Source: Verrucomicrobiaceae bacterium (lineage in GTDB: Bacteria > Verrucomicrobiota > Verrucomicrobiia > Verrucomicrobiales > Verrucomicrobiaceae). From it: a stretch of 64,000 nucleotides of DNA. The notes beneath the pieces were generated by a model. The model ran no database searches. It was given only the letters and a program-made list of their open reading frames with translations, and was not told where the DNA came from. Positions 1-7,346 of the stretch are shown in pieces (the stretch's first letter is position 1; the number at the start of each line of letters is the position of its first letter). Position numbers and translations under genes: made by a program. The stretch covers positions 62,001-126,000 of the forward strand of contig CANIBP010000009.1 in assembly GCA_947466075.1 (NCBI GenBank). Reading direction: 5' to 3'.

Positions 1-282
1 AGTGAAAATAGCCAAGGTCATCGCCTTCACGCGGCCCAATTTGTCTCCCAGCCAGCCAAACAGCACGCCGCCCGTCGCTGCGCCCACAAGGAACACGGCG
101 ATGATCACAGTAAACCAGTCCAAATGTGCCTTGGGCATAGCGTTAGGCAGTAGGTCTTGCAACGCCGGTTTGCCGATCAGCGGGAACAAGCCCATTTCAA
201 AGCCATCAAAGAGCCAGCCGAGGAAAGCGGCGATCAGGGCGGCGACAGCGCCTTTGGGAGCAGAGGAGGACGGGGTAGTCAT
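1..282 (-). CDS. MFS transporter, N-terminal fragment (runs off the window)
   Basis: The reverse strand is open from an ATG at 282 to the window edge (94 codons). The translation starts MTTPSSSAPKG, then shows a hydrophobic first membrane segment containing FLGWLFDGFEMG. A second hydrophobic segment is followed by the major facilitator motif A, GWLGDKLGRVKAM, in the loop after TM2. This arrangement, including the D-G-F-E at the end of TM1, fits the sugar/organic-acid branch of the MFS. Substrate cannot be told from the N-terminus alone. The next gene upstream on this strand ends at 400 behind a terminator, so this transporter probably has its own promoter between 283 and 340. The remaining 300 or so residues are outside the window. 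Confidence 0.85.
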   Translation of the reverse strand, partial: MTTPSSSAPKGAVAALIAAFLGWLFDGFEMGLFPLIGKPALQDLLPNAMPKAHLDWFTVIIAVFLVGAATGGVLFGWLGDKLGRVKAMTLAIFT

Positions 283-340
283 GGTGGAAAAGGAGCCGGA
301 GCAAACGGCAGCATGAGCGTAGTTCTACAGTCATGGCGAG

Positions 341-377
341 CAAAAAAAACGAGCCGCTGTGATTCAGCGACTCGTTT
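341..377 (-). terminator. Rho-independent terminator of the cytochrome/SUMF1-like gene
   Basis: Read on the minus strand, a stem AACGAGTCGCTG / CAGCGGCTCGTT with a five-base loop and one internal mismatch is followed directly by a run of eight T. It lies 23 bases past the stop codon of the gene ending at 400. Seen directly in the sequence. Confidence 0.85.
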
Positions 378-399
378 CAGATTCCATTGGCGGCGAATC

Positions 400-2121
400 C
401 TATTCTTTCGCCACACCGTTGTTCCAAGCGGCAAACATCTCTTCCACCGTCGGAATCTCCAGCGGACGCACGATGCGGAAGCCCAGCCATGTCGCATCGG
501 TCAGGTACCAGATGCTCTTCGGAAGCTGAGGGTCCTGTTGTTTCCACAAAGCATCGGATGCTTTGCGCGCTGAACTGCGGCAGAGTTCGGGATCATCATC
601 ATAGGTGCCACCACGGGCCACGTGTGGATAGGCCGTCTTCGAAGGGACCCACGAATTGCCGAGGATGGCTGCCGCTGGCGTCGTGGGCGTGTATTGATCC
701 AGGCACCACTCGCAGACGTTGCCGTAGATGTCGTACAGGCCCCAAGGGTTCGGCTTCTTCGCTCCCACCTTCGAGTACTGGAAGTTTGGAGCGTTGTCGA
801 AGTACCACGCATACTCTTTGAGTTGTGCGGCATCGTCGCCAAAGAAATACGCCGTCTTCGTGCCGGCACGAGCCGCGTATTCCCATTCCGCTTCCGTTGG
901 CAGGCGATAAAAGTGTCCCGTTTGGGCACTGAGCCACTGGCAGTACTTGTTCGCCGCATGCTGCGTCATGCAGATGGCGGGCATATGATCACGGCCCATG
1001 CCGAAATCCATCGGCTGATACGGTGGGGTCGGCTGGGAGATCAGATCTTCGGGCTTGTCCGTTGGCTTCCATACTTGTCGGGAGCCATCTTTATTGCGGC
1101 CCATGTTCGTGAGTTGGAAGGGCTCATACTCATCCCACGTCACTTCATACTTGCCCATCCAGAACGGCTTGATCGCTTTCTTCACCTGCGGGCCTTCGTC
1201 ATCGCCGCGATTCGCCTCACTCTCAGGGCTGCCCATCAGGAAATCGCCGCCCTTGATGGCCACCATGCTGAAAGGGATGCCCGTCTTCGGAATCTTCGAA
1301 TCATACGGCTTCATCTCCGCTTCCTTTTTCTCCTTCGAGGTCTGCACGATGAACGCGTGAATCTTCTTCACCAGTTCCAGTGTGTCGGGGTTGTTCGTGC
1401 CGGGGGCTTTCTTTTCCTTCGCGGTCAGTTTCAGGTCATCCGGCCACGGTGCGCCTTGCTGAATCCATAGCTTGAGGAAATTGATGTCCTCCTTGCTCAA
1501 CGGCCCGCCGCTCTTCTTTGGCGGCATCAAATCGTCATCATCTGCCGCCAGCGTCGTCACATGATAAATCGCGCTCTTTAAATCAAAGGCCACGATGTTC
1601 GGGGCGTTCTCACCGGTGCTGAAGGCTTCCTTCTTCGTTGTGAGGATCCAGTCGCCCTTCGCCTTGTCCGGATTGTGGCAGGACACGCAGTTCTGTTCCA
1701 GGATCGGTTGGATGTGCTTCTCGAACTTGATGCGCGGCGTCTGCTCCAGCACCACGCCCGCAGGCCAGTTCGCCCCTTGCTCGATCCAGGCCTTGATCAC
1801 CTCGATCTGGCTCTTTTCCAGCAGGCCTTCCTTCTTCGGCGGCATCGCCGTATCTTCCTCGGGAGCCAGCAGCAGCGTCGTGTAGATGGAGCTCTTCTTC
1901 AGATCGCCGGGAGTCAGGCCAGGGCCATTTTCATTGCCCTTCTTCATGTCCTCCAGCGTGTGCATGCGGAAGTCACCCTTGTCCTCCTTTTCACCATGGC
2001 AATGCGTGCAAGCCCCTTCGAGCAGCGGCTTGATCTGCGTATTGAAATCAATCTTCTCCGCAGCGCCGAGAAACGCGGGAGCAAGGGCTAGGACAGAAAC
2101 GAAGGTTCGGGCGGAAAACAT
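400..2121 (-). CDS. Secreted protein with two Planctomycete-type cytochrome c domains and a SUMF1/FGE-like domain
   Basis: The protein has 573 residues from the chosen ATG at 2121, which begins a signal peptide ([21 protein letters not shown]). Two cytochrome c-type modules follow, with heme motifs CTHCH at about residues 38-42 and CVSCH at about 145-149. Each is followed by an M-P-P-K-K segment that can supply the axial Met. The C-terminal half (about 283-558) is a formylglycine-generating-enzyme-like fold ([28 protein letters not shown]). The paired catalytic cysteines of true FGE are not present: the corresponding stretch reads [18 protein letters not shown] structural or binding role is therefore more likely than sulfatase activation. 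ATG 2139 is an equally possible start. The frame stays open to 2277, but that extension is integrase remnant, not part of this protein. Expected location is periplasmic. Confidence 0.85.
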   Translation of the reverse strand: MFSARTFVSVLALAPAFLGAAEKIDFNTQIKPLLEGACTHCHGEKEDKGDFRMHTLEDMKKGNENGPGLTPGDLKKSSIYTTLLLAPEEDTAMPPKKEGLLEKSQIEVIKAWIEQGANWPAGVVLEQTPRIKFEKHIQPILEQNCVSCHNPDKAKGDWILTTKKEAFSTGENAPNIVAFDLKSAIYHVTTLAADDDDLMPPKKSGGPLSKEDINFLKLWIQQGAPWPDDLKLTAKEKKAPGTNNPDTLELVKKIHAFIVQTSKEKKEAEMKPYDSKIPKTGIPFSMVAIKGGDFLMGSPESEANRGDDEGPQVKKAIKPFWMGKYEVTWDEYEPFQLTNMGRNKDGSRQVWKPTDKPEDLISQPTPPYQPMDFGMGRDHMPAICMTQHAANKYCQWLSAQTGHFYRLPTEAEWEYAARAGTKTAYFFGDDAAQLKEYAWYFDNAPNFQYSKVGAKKPNPWGLYDIYGNVCEWCLDQYTPTTPAAAILGNSWVPSKTAYPHVARGGTYDDDPELCRSSARKASDALWKQQDPQLPKSIWYLTDATWLGFRIVRPLEIPTVEEMFAAWNNGVAKE

Positions 2122-2178
2122 GGGCCGTGCGGATAGCATAGGCTGGGGAAGATGTCCAACGCGAGGAAATGGAGCAAC

Positions 2179-2412
2179 GCTTTTTGCACAGGCATGCTTG
2201 TTTACGGCCAGATGGGTAAAAAACATCTCTACCTCAGCCGTCCCCATCTCCTGTGGGTGCTTCATCCGGCCTGTCACCTGTGCTTGGAAGAGGACGTAGC
2301 TTTTGTATCACTGCACATAGCCCTCTTCCGTCCGCTTGCTGTACTGCTTCAGGGGATCACGCCGCGCAGCCGTTCCTCCAGTTTGGGTTGGGGGATTGGA
2401 ATATTCACACAT
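2179..2412 (-). pseudogene. intI: Integron integrase (IntI) remnant, N-terminal domain only
   Basis: Reading the minus strand from an ATG at 2412 gives, after a short leader, YSKRTEEGYVQ, a TGA stop, YKSYVLF, then [19 protein letters not shown] and about eight more residues before similarity ends near 2179. This is the N-terminal SAM-like domain of integron integrases, whose usual pattern is (H/Q)YS-RTE--Y--W-(R/K)-(F/Y)(I/V)LFH...HP-EMG--EVE-FLTHLAV. The TGA stands where the conserved Trp is expected (TGG to TGA). A frameshift lies just upstream: the -1 frame reads PKLEERLRGVI, the expected start of the domain. The catalytic tyrosine-recombinase domain is absent. The end runs in frame into the next gene. 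Orientation opposite to the cassettes is the canonical integron layout. Identification is by recognised motif; no search was run. Confidence 0.85.
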
Positions 2413-2584
2413 GGAATTGCCCCTCCTATGCCGTTGCAAAGCCACATTTTTGTTGCCCAGCAACGGCATAGGAGGGTAAAACGACATTCATGAGCGCCAC
2501 ACCCCGTACTTTTCCCACCAAACTGTCGGATATAAAGGTGCTGACAGATCTCACGATCTGTGAATGATCTTCAATGTTAGCCGA
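2413..2584. other. Presumptive attI / promoter region of the decayed integron
   Basis: This is the non-coding stretch between the start of the integrase remnant and the first cassette. Its cassette-side boundary is taken at GTTAGCC (2578-2584), which matches the recombination core GTTRRRY at six of seven positions. It contains the long inverted repeat at 2421-2476 and a shorter one (ACAGATC-tcac-GATCTGT, 2545-2562). In integrons this interval normally holds attI and the promoters for integrase and cassettes. The exact attI limits are an inference from position. Confidence 0.5.
2421..2476. repeat. Perfect 17-bp inverted repeat with 22-base loop
   Basis: Arm CCCTCCTATGCCGTTGC at 2421-2437 and its exact complement at 2460-2476. 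No T-run follows on either strand, so it does not look like an ordinary terminator. It sits eight bases upstream of the integrase-remnant start codon, between integrase and cassettes. Confidence 0.9.
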
Positions 2585-2645
2585 TGCTCACGTCCCTCGT
2601 GAACGAACGCAAGGCAACCAACCCAAAACACCAAGCAACACAAGT

Positions 2646-2870
2646 ATGGACAACTACCAATGCAGCAAATGCGGGACTCTCGTGCAGAGCAGCAAGAACC
2701 CCAGCGCCCACGGATGCCCCAAGGGTTCCATGCACCAGTGGACTCGCATCGGCTCCGTCGGCGACACGAACTACCAATGCAAGAAGTGCTCAACACTCGT
2801 CAGGATGGACAAGGCGCCTTCGGCGCATGGCTGTCCTTCCGGCTCAATGCACCAGTGGACGAAGCTGTAA
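2646..2870 (+). CDS. Small protein of two tandem zinc-ribbon-like repeats (cassette 1)
   Basis: The protein has 74 residues and is made of two near-identical units of about 33 residues separated by a short linker. Each unit has the pattern NYQC-x2-C-x12-HGC-P-x-G-S-M-H-Q-W-T. In unit one the likely metal ligands are Cys6, Cys9, His22 or Cys24, and His30; unit two repeats them. No signal peptide or membrane segment is visible, so it is probably cytoplasmic. The ATG at 2646 was chosen because the repeat begins immediately after it. It is the first gene after the presumptive attI core, 10 bases ahead of the next gene, so both probably lie on one cassette. I do not recognise a function. Short Cys/His-rich proteins of this type may bind metal or nucleic acid. 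Confidence 0.75.
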   Translation: MDNYQCSKCGTLVQSSKNPSAHGCPKGSMHQWTRIGSVGDTNYQCKKCSTLVRMDKAPSAHGCPSGSMHQWTKL

Positions 2871-2880
2871 CTCCCGCCGA

Positions 2881-3621
2881 ATGAATTTCAGCGAGTCATC
2901 CACCCACTTCGACACCGGCTTTCGCGAGATTCAGGGTCTTACTTGGCTGCCGTGGGCTGGACATCTTTTTCCGGAGCGTCCTGCACACAAGCGCCTCCTC
3001 ATCGTTGGCGAGTCTCATTACGTTCGCCCGCAGTCGCCCGACCAGCTTGAGAGCATCCTGCGGCAGTACCTCGAATACCCCCAATACACCAGAGACATCG
3101 TTTCTGAGTGCCTCGTCAACGCTGAGTGGCCCAATCGCACTCTGGATACATTGCCCAAAGTCCTTTTCAGGACGACCGACATAGACCGTGAACGGCTCTG
3201 GGGCGACACGGCATTCTACAACTTCATTCAGCGACCGATGCACTACAACCAAGAGGGGCAGCCGGAGCGTCCCACTGGCGACGACTTTGTTTCCGCTTGG
3301 AGAGTTTTTGCCGAGGTTGTCAGACTCATTCAGCCAAGCCATTGCCTTTTCATCGGCGTCGAGGCAGCGAACAGTTTCAACTACTCCATGACCACTCACG
3401 GCCTTCCGTTCGTTCCCGTCGCATGGACGGAGCAGGTTGGCAGGACGTATGCCCGGACTGCGAGGCTGGATTTGCCGGGCACGAGCACCGAGCTTTTCTT
3501 CATCCAGCACCTCGGCAAGTTCTTTAGCTGGAGTCGCTGGCATGATTACCTCAACACCCAGCACGCCGATTTTATGAACTGGCTTGCAGCGGAGTCTTAT
3601 CCAATCAACCGCAACGGCTAA
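2881..3621 (+). CDS. Unknown cytoplasmic protein with an IVGESHY motif (cassette 1)
   Basis: The protein has 246 residues. A hydrophobic strand ending in IVGESHY lies at about residues 41-47. This resembles the active-site strand/loop of the uracil-DNA-glycosylase-like fold, but that is only a resemblance and I do not assign an activity. Further conserved-looking blocks are a Trp/Phe-rich central part (WGDTAFYNFIQRPMHY), a second strand CLFIGVEA near 166, and an aromatic C-terminus (FFIQHLGKFFSWSRWHDY). The ATG at 2881 was chosen although the frame is open far upstream, because upstream codons overlap the zinc-ribbon gene and look non-coding. Its TAA stop lies inside the left box of the attC site (GGCTAAC), a hallmark of cassette genes. 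GC content is lower than in neighbouring housekeeping genes. Confidence 0.75.
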   Translation: MNFSESSTHFDTGFREIQGLTWLPWAGHLFPERPAHKRLLIVGESHYVRPQSPDQLESILRQYLEYPQYTRDIVSECLVNAEWPNRTLDTLPKVLFRTTDIDRERLWGDTAFYNFIQRPMHYNQEGQPERPTGDDFVSAWRVFAEVVRLIQPSHCLFIGVEAANSFNYSMTTHGLPFVPVAWTEQVGRTYARTARLDLPGTSTELFFIQHLGKFFSWSRWHDYLNTQHADFMNWLAAESYPINRNG

Positions 3622-3739
3622 CCATGCGCTGCAGCGAACCGCTCCGTGCGTCACGGCACCTGCTTCCGCCGCCGCCTTTCCGCCCACCATGCAGGTGCCG
3701 CGCCGCACTCCGCGGTCGCTGAGCTTGGGGTCGTTAGGC
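3616..3739 (+). other. attC recombination site (complete), end of cassette 1
   Basis: The left core box GGCTAAC (3616-3622) is complementary at six of seven bases to the right core box GTTAGGC (3733-3739). Inside them, GCTGCAGCGAACCGC (3628-3642) pairs with GCGGTCGCTGAGC (3712-3724), leaving exactly two extrahelical bases on one arm. That is the structural signature recognised by IntI on the folded bottom strand. The variable middle region can form a further stem (CGGCACCTGC with GCAGGTGCCG). Length 124 bp is within the known attC range. All of this is read directly from the sequence; the class assignment is from knowledge of integrons. Confidence 0.85.
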
Positions 3740-3801
3740 GCATCAGAAGTTTACTTTCTTCGATCTCAAGCCAGTGGAAAACCAGAAACCAATAACTGCG
3801 T

Positions 3802-4050
3802 ATGAAACATCAGATCGCCCAAATCCTGAATCGTAAGATCGTTGCCGATGACACCGTCGCAAAGCTCGTCCGAATAATGTGTTTAATTGCTAGTCTATTC
3901 GTTCTCTCGCTCAGCCTCTGGAAGCTTGCGCGACTTGATCTGGGTGAGTCTCAATTGTTTTTGGGCTTTCTGTTAGCGCCGATCACGCCAATGCTGCTCA
4001 TCATCCTCGGACTCGTGCTGCCGGGAGCAATCGCACCCAAAAGCGCCTAA
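3802..4050 (+). CDS. Small two-span membrane protein (cassette 2)
   Basis: The protein has 82 residues. A charged N-terminus of about 23 residues is followed by a hydrophobic segment at about 25-43, a short acidic loop (LDLGES), and a second long hydrophobic segment at about 50-76, so it is probably an inner-membrane hairpin. It starts 68 bases after the GTTAGGC core of the preceding attC, the same leader length as in cassette 1. Its TAA stop is embedded in GCCTAAC. Base composition is clearly more AT-rich than the flanking chromosomal genes, as expected for a cassette of foreign origin. No family is recognised and no Shine-Dalgarno sequence is obvious. Confidence 0.65.
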   Translation: MKHQIAQILNRKIVADDTVAKLVRIMCLIASLFVLSLSLWKLARLDLGESQLFLGFLLAPITPMLLIILGLVLPGAIAPKSA

Positions 4051-4069
4051 CGACTCCGCTTCACCCACC
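4045..4069 (+). other. Truncated attC: left core box only
   Basis: GCCTAAC at 4045-4051 is a perfect RYYYAAC left box and contains the stop codon of the preceding gene. The next gene begins only 18 bases later, so the rest of the attC site (inner arms and right GTTRRRY box) is missing. A deletion that fused cassettes 2 and 3 is the simplest reading. Confidence 0.55.
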
Positions 4070-4627
4070 ATGAGAACCACCATTCACTCGGAGCGCCTGG
4101 ATCTGGTCCCTCTCACTCCCGCGTTCCTGCGGACGATGCTGGAGCACGATCTCGCAGGAGCCGGGCGGATACTCGGGGTGCCAATTCCAGATAGCTTGCT
4201 GGATTCCACGGATGTCATGAGTCTACGGCTCAAGCAGCTTGAGTCCAATCCATCCCTGCAACCGTGGTTGTTGCGGGCGCTGGTGCTTCGGGAACGCCGC
4301 GTGATGGTCGGTCACATCGGCTTTCACACGGCACCCGGCGCGGAGTATCTACAGCTTTATGCTCCGGGTGGCGTCGAATTTGGGTTCACCGTTTATCCAC
4401 CATTCCTCCGCCAAGGTTTCGCTCGCGAAGCGTCGAAGGCGCTGATGAATTGGGCGCATCAAGTGCATCGTGTGACGAGATTTGTGATGACCATCCGGCC
4501 GGACAACGTGGCCTCACAAGCTCTCGCTGCAGGGCTCGGCTTTGTGCGCATCGGGTCGCACATCGACGAGGTCGATGGCCTCGAAGAGATTCTTGAACTC
4601 AGACTCACCAATGACAACGCCGCCTAA
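4070..4627 (+). CDS. GNAT-family N-acetyltransferase, RimJ/RimL-like (cassette 3)
   Basis: The protein has 185 residues. The N-terminus (TTIHSERLDLVPLTPAFL) is the usual opening of RimJ/RimL-type acetyltransferases. The central strand VMVGHIGFHT and the following G-V-E-F-G-F-T-V segment are motif D/A elements. Acetyl-CoA is bound by the RQGFAREA stretch (R/Q-x-x-G-x-G/A type) at about residue 121. The C-terminal part has the typical N-x-A-S-x-A-L-A-x-x-L-G-F motif. The acceptor (protein N-terminus, small amine or antibiotic) cannot be told. Acetyltransferases are common integron cargo. The stop codon falls in GCCTAAC, and a degenerate attC follows. Cytoplasmic. Confidence 0.88.
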   Translation: MRTTIHSERLDLVPLTPAFLRTMLEHDLAGAGRILGVPIPDSLLDSTDVMSLRLKQLESNPSLQPWLLRALVLRERRVMVGHIGFHTAPGAEYLQLYAPGGVEFGFTVYPPFLRQGFAREASKALMNWAHQVHRVTRFVMTIRPDNVASQALAAGLGFVRIGSHIDEVDGLEEILELRLTNDNAA

Positions 4628-4704
4628 CACAACGGATGCAGGCAACGGCTCGTATGGCATCTGTCGTGTCATCGACGCTCGCCGTCGCTTGATCCGAGTC
4701 GTAC
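4622..4704 (+). other. Degenerate attC-like site closing the cassette array
   Basis: Left box GCCTAAC (4622-4628) is intact. Inner arms CGGATGCAGGCAACGGC (4633-4649) and GCCGTCGCTTGATCCG (4681-4696) pair at both ends with a bulged centre. Where GTTRRRY is expected, the sequence reads GTCGTAC (4699-4705). The site either decayed or was inserted at a non-canonical target, and the chromosomal topoisomerase gene begins at once. Confidence 0.55.
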
Positions 4705-6642
4705 TCATGCCGCTGCGGGCAGTTCCGCCGGCTCCGCGGCGTCCTTGAATTCGAGTTCTTCCTCGATGCGAAGGTTCTCGACGATGTAGGTCTGGCGTTC
4801 GGGGGTGTTTTTGCCCATGTAGAAGGTGAGCATCTCCTTCACGCTCTTGTGCTCGGAAGGGATGGGGTTGCCGTCGGCATCAAGGGCGTGGTCGCGGATG
4901 GTGACGGGCTCCAAGCGCATGTGGGGGCCGATGAAGTGCTTGAACTCGTCGGGGCTGATTTCACCAAGACCTTTGAAGCGGGTGATCTCGGCGGTTTTGC
5001 CGCAGCGGTGGATGGCGCGCTGGCGTTCGTCGTCGCTGTAGCAGTAGAAGGTTTCTTTTTTATTCCGCACGCGGAACAGCGGCGTCTGCAGGATGTAGAG
5101 GTGGCCTTTGCGCACGAGTTCGGGGAAGAACTGCAGGAAGAAGGTGATCATGAGCAGGCGAATGTGCATGCCATCGACGTCGGCATCGGTGGCGAGCACG
5201 ACGCGGTTGAAGCGGAGTTCTTCGAGGTCTTCTTCAATCTGCAAGGCGTTGGCGAGGAGGTAGAACTCCTCGTTTTCATAGACGATCTTGCGCGTGAGGC
5301 CGAAGCAGTTGAGCGGCTTGCCGCGCAGGCTGAAGACGGCCTGCGTTTCGACATCGCGGCTCTTGGTGATGCTGCCGGAGGCGCTGTCGCCTTCGGTGAT
5401 GAACAGGGTGCTGTCGTCGCGGCGCTTGTCCTTGGTGTCGAAGTGGACGCGGCAGTCGCGGAGCTTTTTGTTGTGAACCTTGGCCTTGCGGGCGTTTTCG
5501 CGGGCGGCCTTCTGGATGCCGCTGATCTCTTTGCGCTCTTTTTCGTTGGCGTTGATCTTTTCCTGGAGGGACTTGGCGATGTCGGCGTGCTTGTGAAGGA
5601 AATTGTCGAGCTGCGCGGTGATGACGCTGGTGATGTGGCCGCGCAGGTTGCGCCCGTTCGGTTCCATATGGCTGGAGCCGAGCTTGGTTTTCGTTTGTGA
5701 CTCGAACACCGGCTCCTGCACCTTCACGCTGACGGCGGCGATGAGGCTGCCGCGCACGTCGGCGGGATCATACTGCTTTTTGAAGAACTCGCGGCACTCC
5801 TGCACGATGGCTTCTCGGAAGGCGGCGAGGTGCGTGCCGCCCTGGGTGGTGTGCTGGCCGTTGACGAAGCTGTAGTATTCCTCGCCGTAGCCGCTGCCGT
5901 GGGTGAAGGCGACTTCCACGTCCTTGCCCTCGATGTGAATGATGGGGTATTGCGGCTCCTCGGTGAGCTTGGCGCGGATGAGGTCCATGAGGCCGTCCTT
6001 GGACTTAAACTTCTCGCCATTGAGCACGATGGTGAGGCCGGGATTCAGCCACGAGTAGAAGCGCAGCATCTCGCGCACGAAGTCGAGGCGGTAATGCGTG
6101 TCGTCGGCGAAGCTCTCCGCATCGGCGCGGAAGGCGATGCGCGTGCCATTCGGCTCGTCGCAGGGCTTGGGCTTGCCCATGTCGTAGATGACGAGTCCTT
6201 GGCTGAACTCGATGGTGCGCGTCTGTTTCTCGCGGATGGCCTGGATCTCGAAGAACTCGGAGAGGGCGTTGACGGCCTTGATGCCGACGCCGTTGAGGCC
6301 GACGGAGCGCTTGAAGACTTCGCTGTCGTATTTGGCACCGGTGTTGATCTGCGCGGCGCATTCCAGCAATTTGCCGAGCGGAATGCCACGACCGTAGTCG
6401 CGCACAGTGACGGTTTGATCCTCGGCGATGACGATGTCGATGGTGCTGCCGAAGCCCATGACGTGTTCGTCGATGCAGTTATCCAGCACTTCCTTGAGCA
6501 GGACGTAGATGCCGTCCTCGGGCAGGGAGCCGTCGCCCAACTTGCCGATGTACATGCCCGGGCGCAGGCGGATGTGCTCGCGCCAGTCGAGGGATTTGAT
6601 GGAGTCTTCAGTGTAACCGTGTGCGGGGGCGGGATTGGCCAT
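4705..6642 (-). CDS. parE: DNA topoisomerase IV subunit B
   Basis: The protein has 645 residues, close to ParE and shorter than most GyrB. The GHKL ATPase domain occupies about residues 10-240, with the RPGMYIG opening, E-V-L-D-N-C-I-D (ATP/Mg-binding Asn), DYGRGIP and [12 protein letters not shown]. The transducer domain follows, with QTKTKLG. The TOPRIM domain carries ITEGDSASG and DADVDG, and the C-terminal part has RFKGLGE. The ASG variant of the EGDSAGG motif is one I associate with ParE of Bacteroidetes and Verrucomicrobia rather than with GyrB. It decatenates chromosomes together with subunit A, which is not next to it; the gene after parE on this strand is replaced by the integron remnant. 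The ATG at 6642 is at the conserved N-terminus. Confidence 0.93.
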   Translation of the reverse strand: MANPAPAHGYTEDSIKSLDWREHIRLRPGMYIGKLGDGSLPEDGIYVLLKEVLDNCIDEHVMGFGSTIDIVIAEDQTVTVRDYGRGIPLGKLLECAAQINTGAKYDSEVFKRSVGLNGVGIKAVNALSEFFEIQAIREKQTRTIEFSQGLVIYDMGKPKPCDEPNGTRIAFRADAESFADDTHYRLDFVREMLRFYSWLNPGLTIVLNGEKFKSKDGLMDLIRAKLTEEPQYPIIHIEGKDVEVAFTHGSGYGEEYYSFVNGQHTTQGGTHLAAFREAIVQECREFFKKQYDPADVRGSLIAAVSVKVQEPVFESQTKTKLGSSHMEPNGRNLRGHITSVITAQLDNFLHKHADIAKSLQEKINANEKERKEISGIQKAARENARKAKVHNKKLRDCRVHFDTKDKRRDDSTLFITEGDSASGSITKSRDVETQAVFSLRGKPLNCFGLTRKIVYENEEFYLLANALQIEEDLEELRFNRVVLATDADVDGMHIRLLMITFFLQFFPELVRKGHLYILQTPLFRVRNKKETFYCYSDDERQRAIHRCGKTAEITRFKGLGEISPDEFKHFIGPHMRLEPVTIRDHALDADGNPIPSEHKSVKEMLTFYMGKNTPERQTYIVENLRIEEELEFKDAAEPAELPAAA

Positions 6643-6716
6643 GAGGGAATGACGAAATCAGAATGAGGTATGATGAATGGAGATGCTTGAGATGGCAGAG
6701 AGGGGACGGGGAGTCA

Positions 6717-6737
6717 AACCGCTAGTTCGAGCGGAAG
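6717..6737 (-). terminator. Weak hairpin downstream of the toxin-antitoxin pair
   Basis: On the minus strand CCGCT-cgaact-AGCGG is followed by TTTGACT, four bases beyond the stop of the PIN-like gene. The short stem and T-run make it only a candidate. Confidence 0.35.
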
Positions 6738-6740
6738 TGA

Positions 6741-7082
6741 TCAGGCAAAGGCTTCGATGCGGTCCGGATAAACGCAGATGAGTTTATGAGAGGGAAGCAA
6801 CGCTTCGATTTTGGGCCAAACGGTTGCCAGAAAGTGATGGAAATCAGTGCGCCGCAGGTTGCCGAAGCGCAGATGCACGACCCACGGTGGCGGGGATGAG
6901 ACCAAGATTCGATCTGAAAAATCGGCATCCTTACTCACGATCACCCACTGATTTGTCATGGCGGTCTGCCAGAGCTGTGAGTCGGTGGGATTACTGCCGT
7001 AGTCCAGTGCGTGGGAAACTGGCAGGGAAGGAGTGAAGGTCAGCCTCGACGGCAGATTTTCATCCAGCAGAAAACCTTTCAC
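6741..7082 (-). CDS. DUF5615 PIN-like protein, putative toxin
   Basis: The protein has 113 residues. The N-terminus FLLDENLP and the internal SKDADFSDRIL are the acidic motifs of the DUF5615 branch of the PIN-like nuclease superfamily. Asp7/Glu8 plus the two central Asp would bind metal. The fold fits over its whole length, with no truncation. It overlaps the upstream DUF433 gene by four bases (ATGA arrangement), so the two are co-translated. This pairing is a known VapBC-like toxin-antitoxin layout, in which the nuclease would cleave RNA and the partner would neutralise it and autorepress. Toxicity itself is inferred. Cytoplasmic. Confidence 0.85.
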   Translation of the reverse strand: MKGFLLDENLPSRLTFTPSLPVSHALDYGSNPTDSQLWQTAMTNQWVIVSKDADFSDRILVSSPPPWVVHLRFGNLRRTDFHHFLATVWPKIEALLPSHKLICVYPDRIEAFA

Positions 7083-7303
7083 GACAACGCGGCGAAGTGG
7101 AAGTGGTTGGACATGAGCCGCGAGACCCAGCCGTGGCAGGCATTGACATCATCCTTGGTCAAAGACGGATACTCGTCCAGAACGTCCTCAACGGTGTCTC
7201 CTGCGGCAAGAAACTCCATGATGGTCTGCACCGTGATCCGCGTGCCTTTCACGACAGGACGACCGTTGCAGATCTGCGGGTCGATGACGATGCGCTCATT
7301 CAT
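7079..7303 (-). CDS. DUF433 protein, putative antitoxin
   Basis: The protein has 74 residues. It carries the DUF433 core: RIVIDPQICNGRPVVKGTRI, a helix T-V-Q-T-I-M-E-F-L-A-A-G, and D-V-L-D-E-Y-P-S-L-T-x-x-D-V. DUF433 proteins have a winged-helix-like DNA-binding fold and usually precede a DUF5615 PIN-like nuclease, as here, with start and stop codons overlapping. It is the likely DNA-binding antitoxin and autorepressor of the pair. The gene stands alone between parE and the L,D-transpeptidase on the same strand. An operator would be expected between 7304 and 7346, but none was recognised. Confidence 0.88.
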   Translation of the reverse strand: MNERIVIDPQICNGRPVVKGTRITVQTIMEFLAAGDTVEDVLDEYPSLTKDDVNACHGWVSRLMSNHFHFAALS

Positions 7304-7346
7304 GCGGCCAGTTTATGTCACGAAGCACGCTTGGCAACCGCCGGGT

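Noticed and set aside
142..148. GTTAGGC core resembling an attC right box
   Set aside because: It lies inside the MFS transporter coding sequence with no pairing left box or inner arms nearby.
2122..2277. Longer form of the cytochrome/SUMF1 protein starting at 2277
   Set aside because: The extra residues are integron-integrase sequence and sit in front of a clear signal peptide beginning at 2121.
4849..5700. Plus-strand open frame opposite parE
   Set aside because: Low-complexity Val/Gly/Ala translation typical of antisense frames of GC-rich genes; parE motifs are unambiguous on the other strand.
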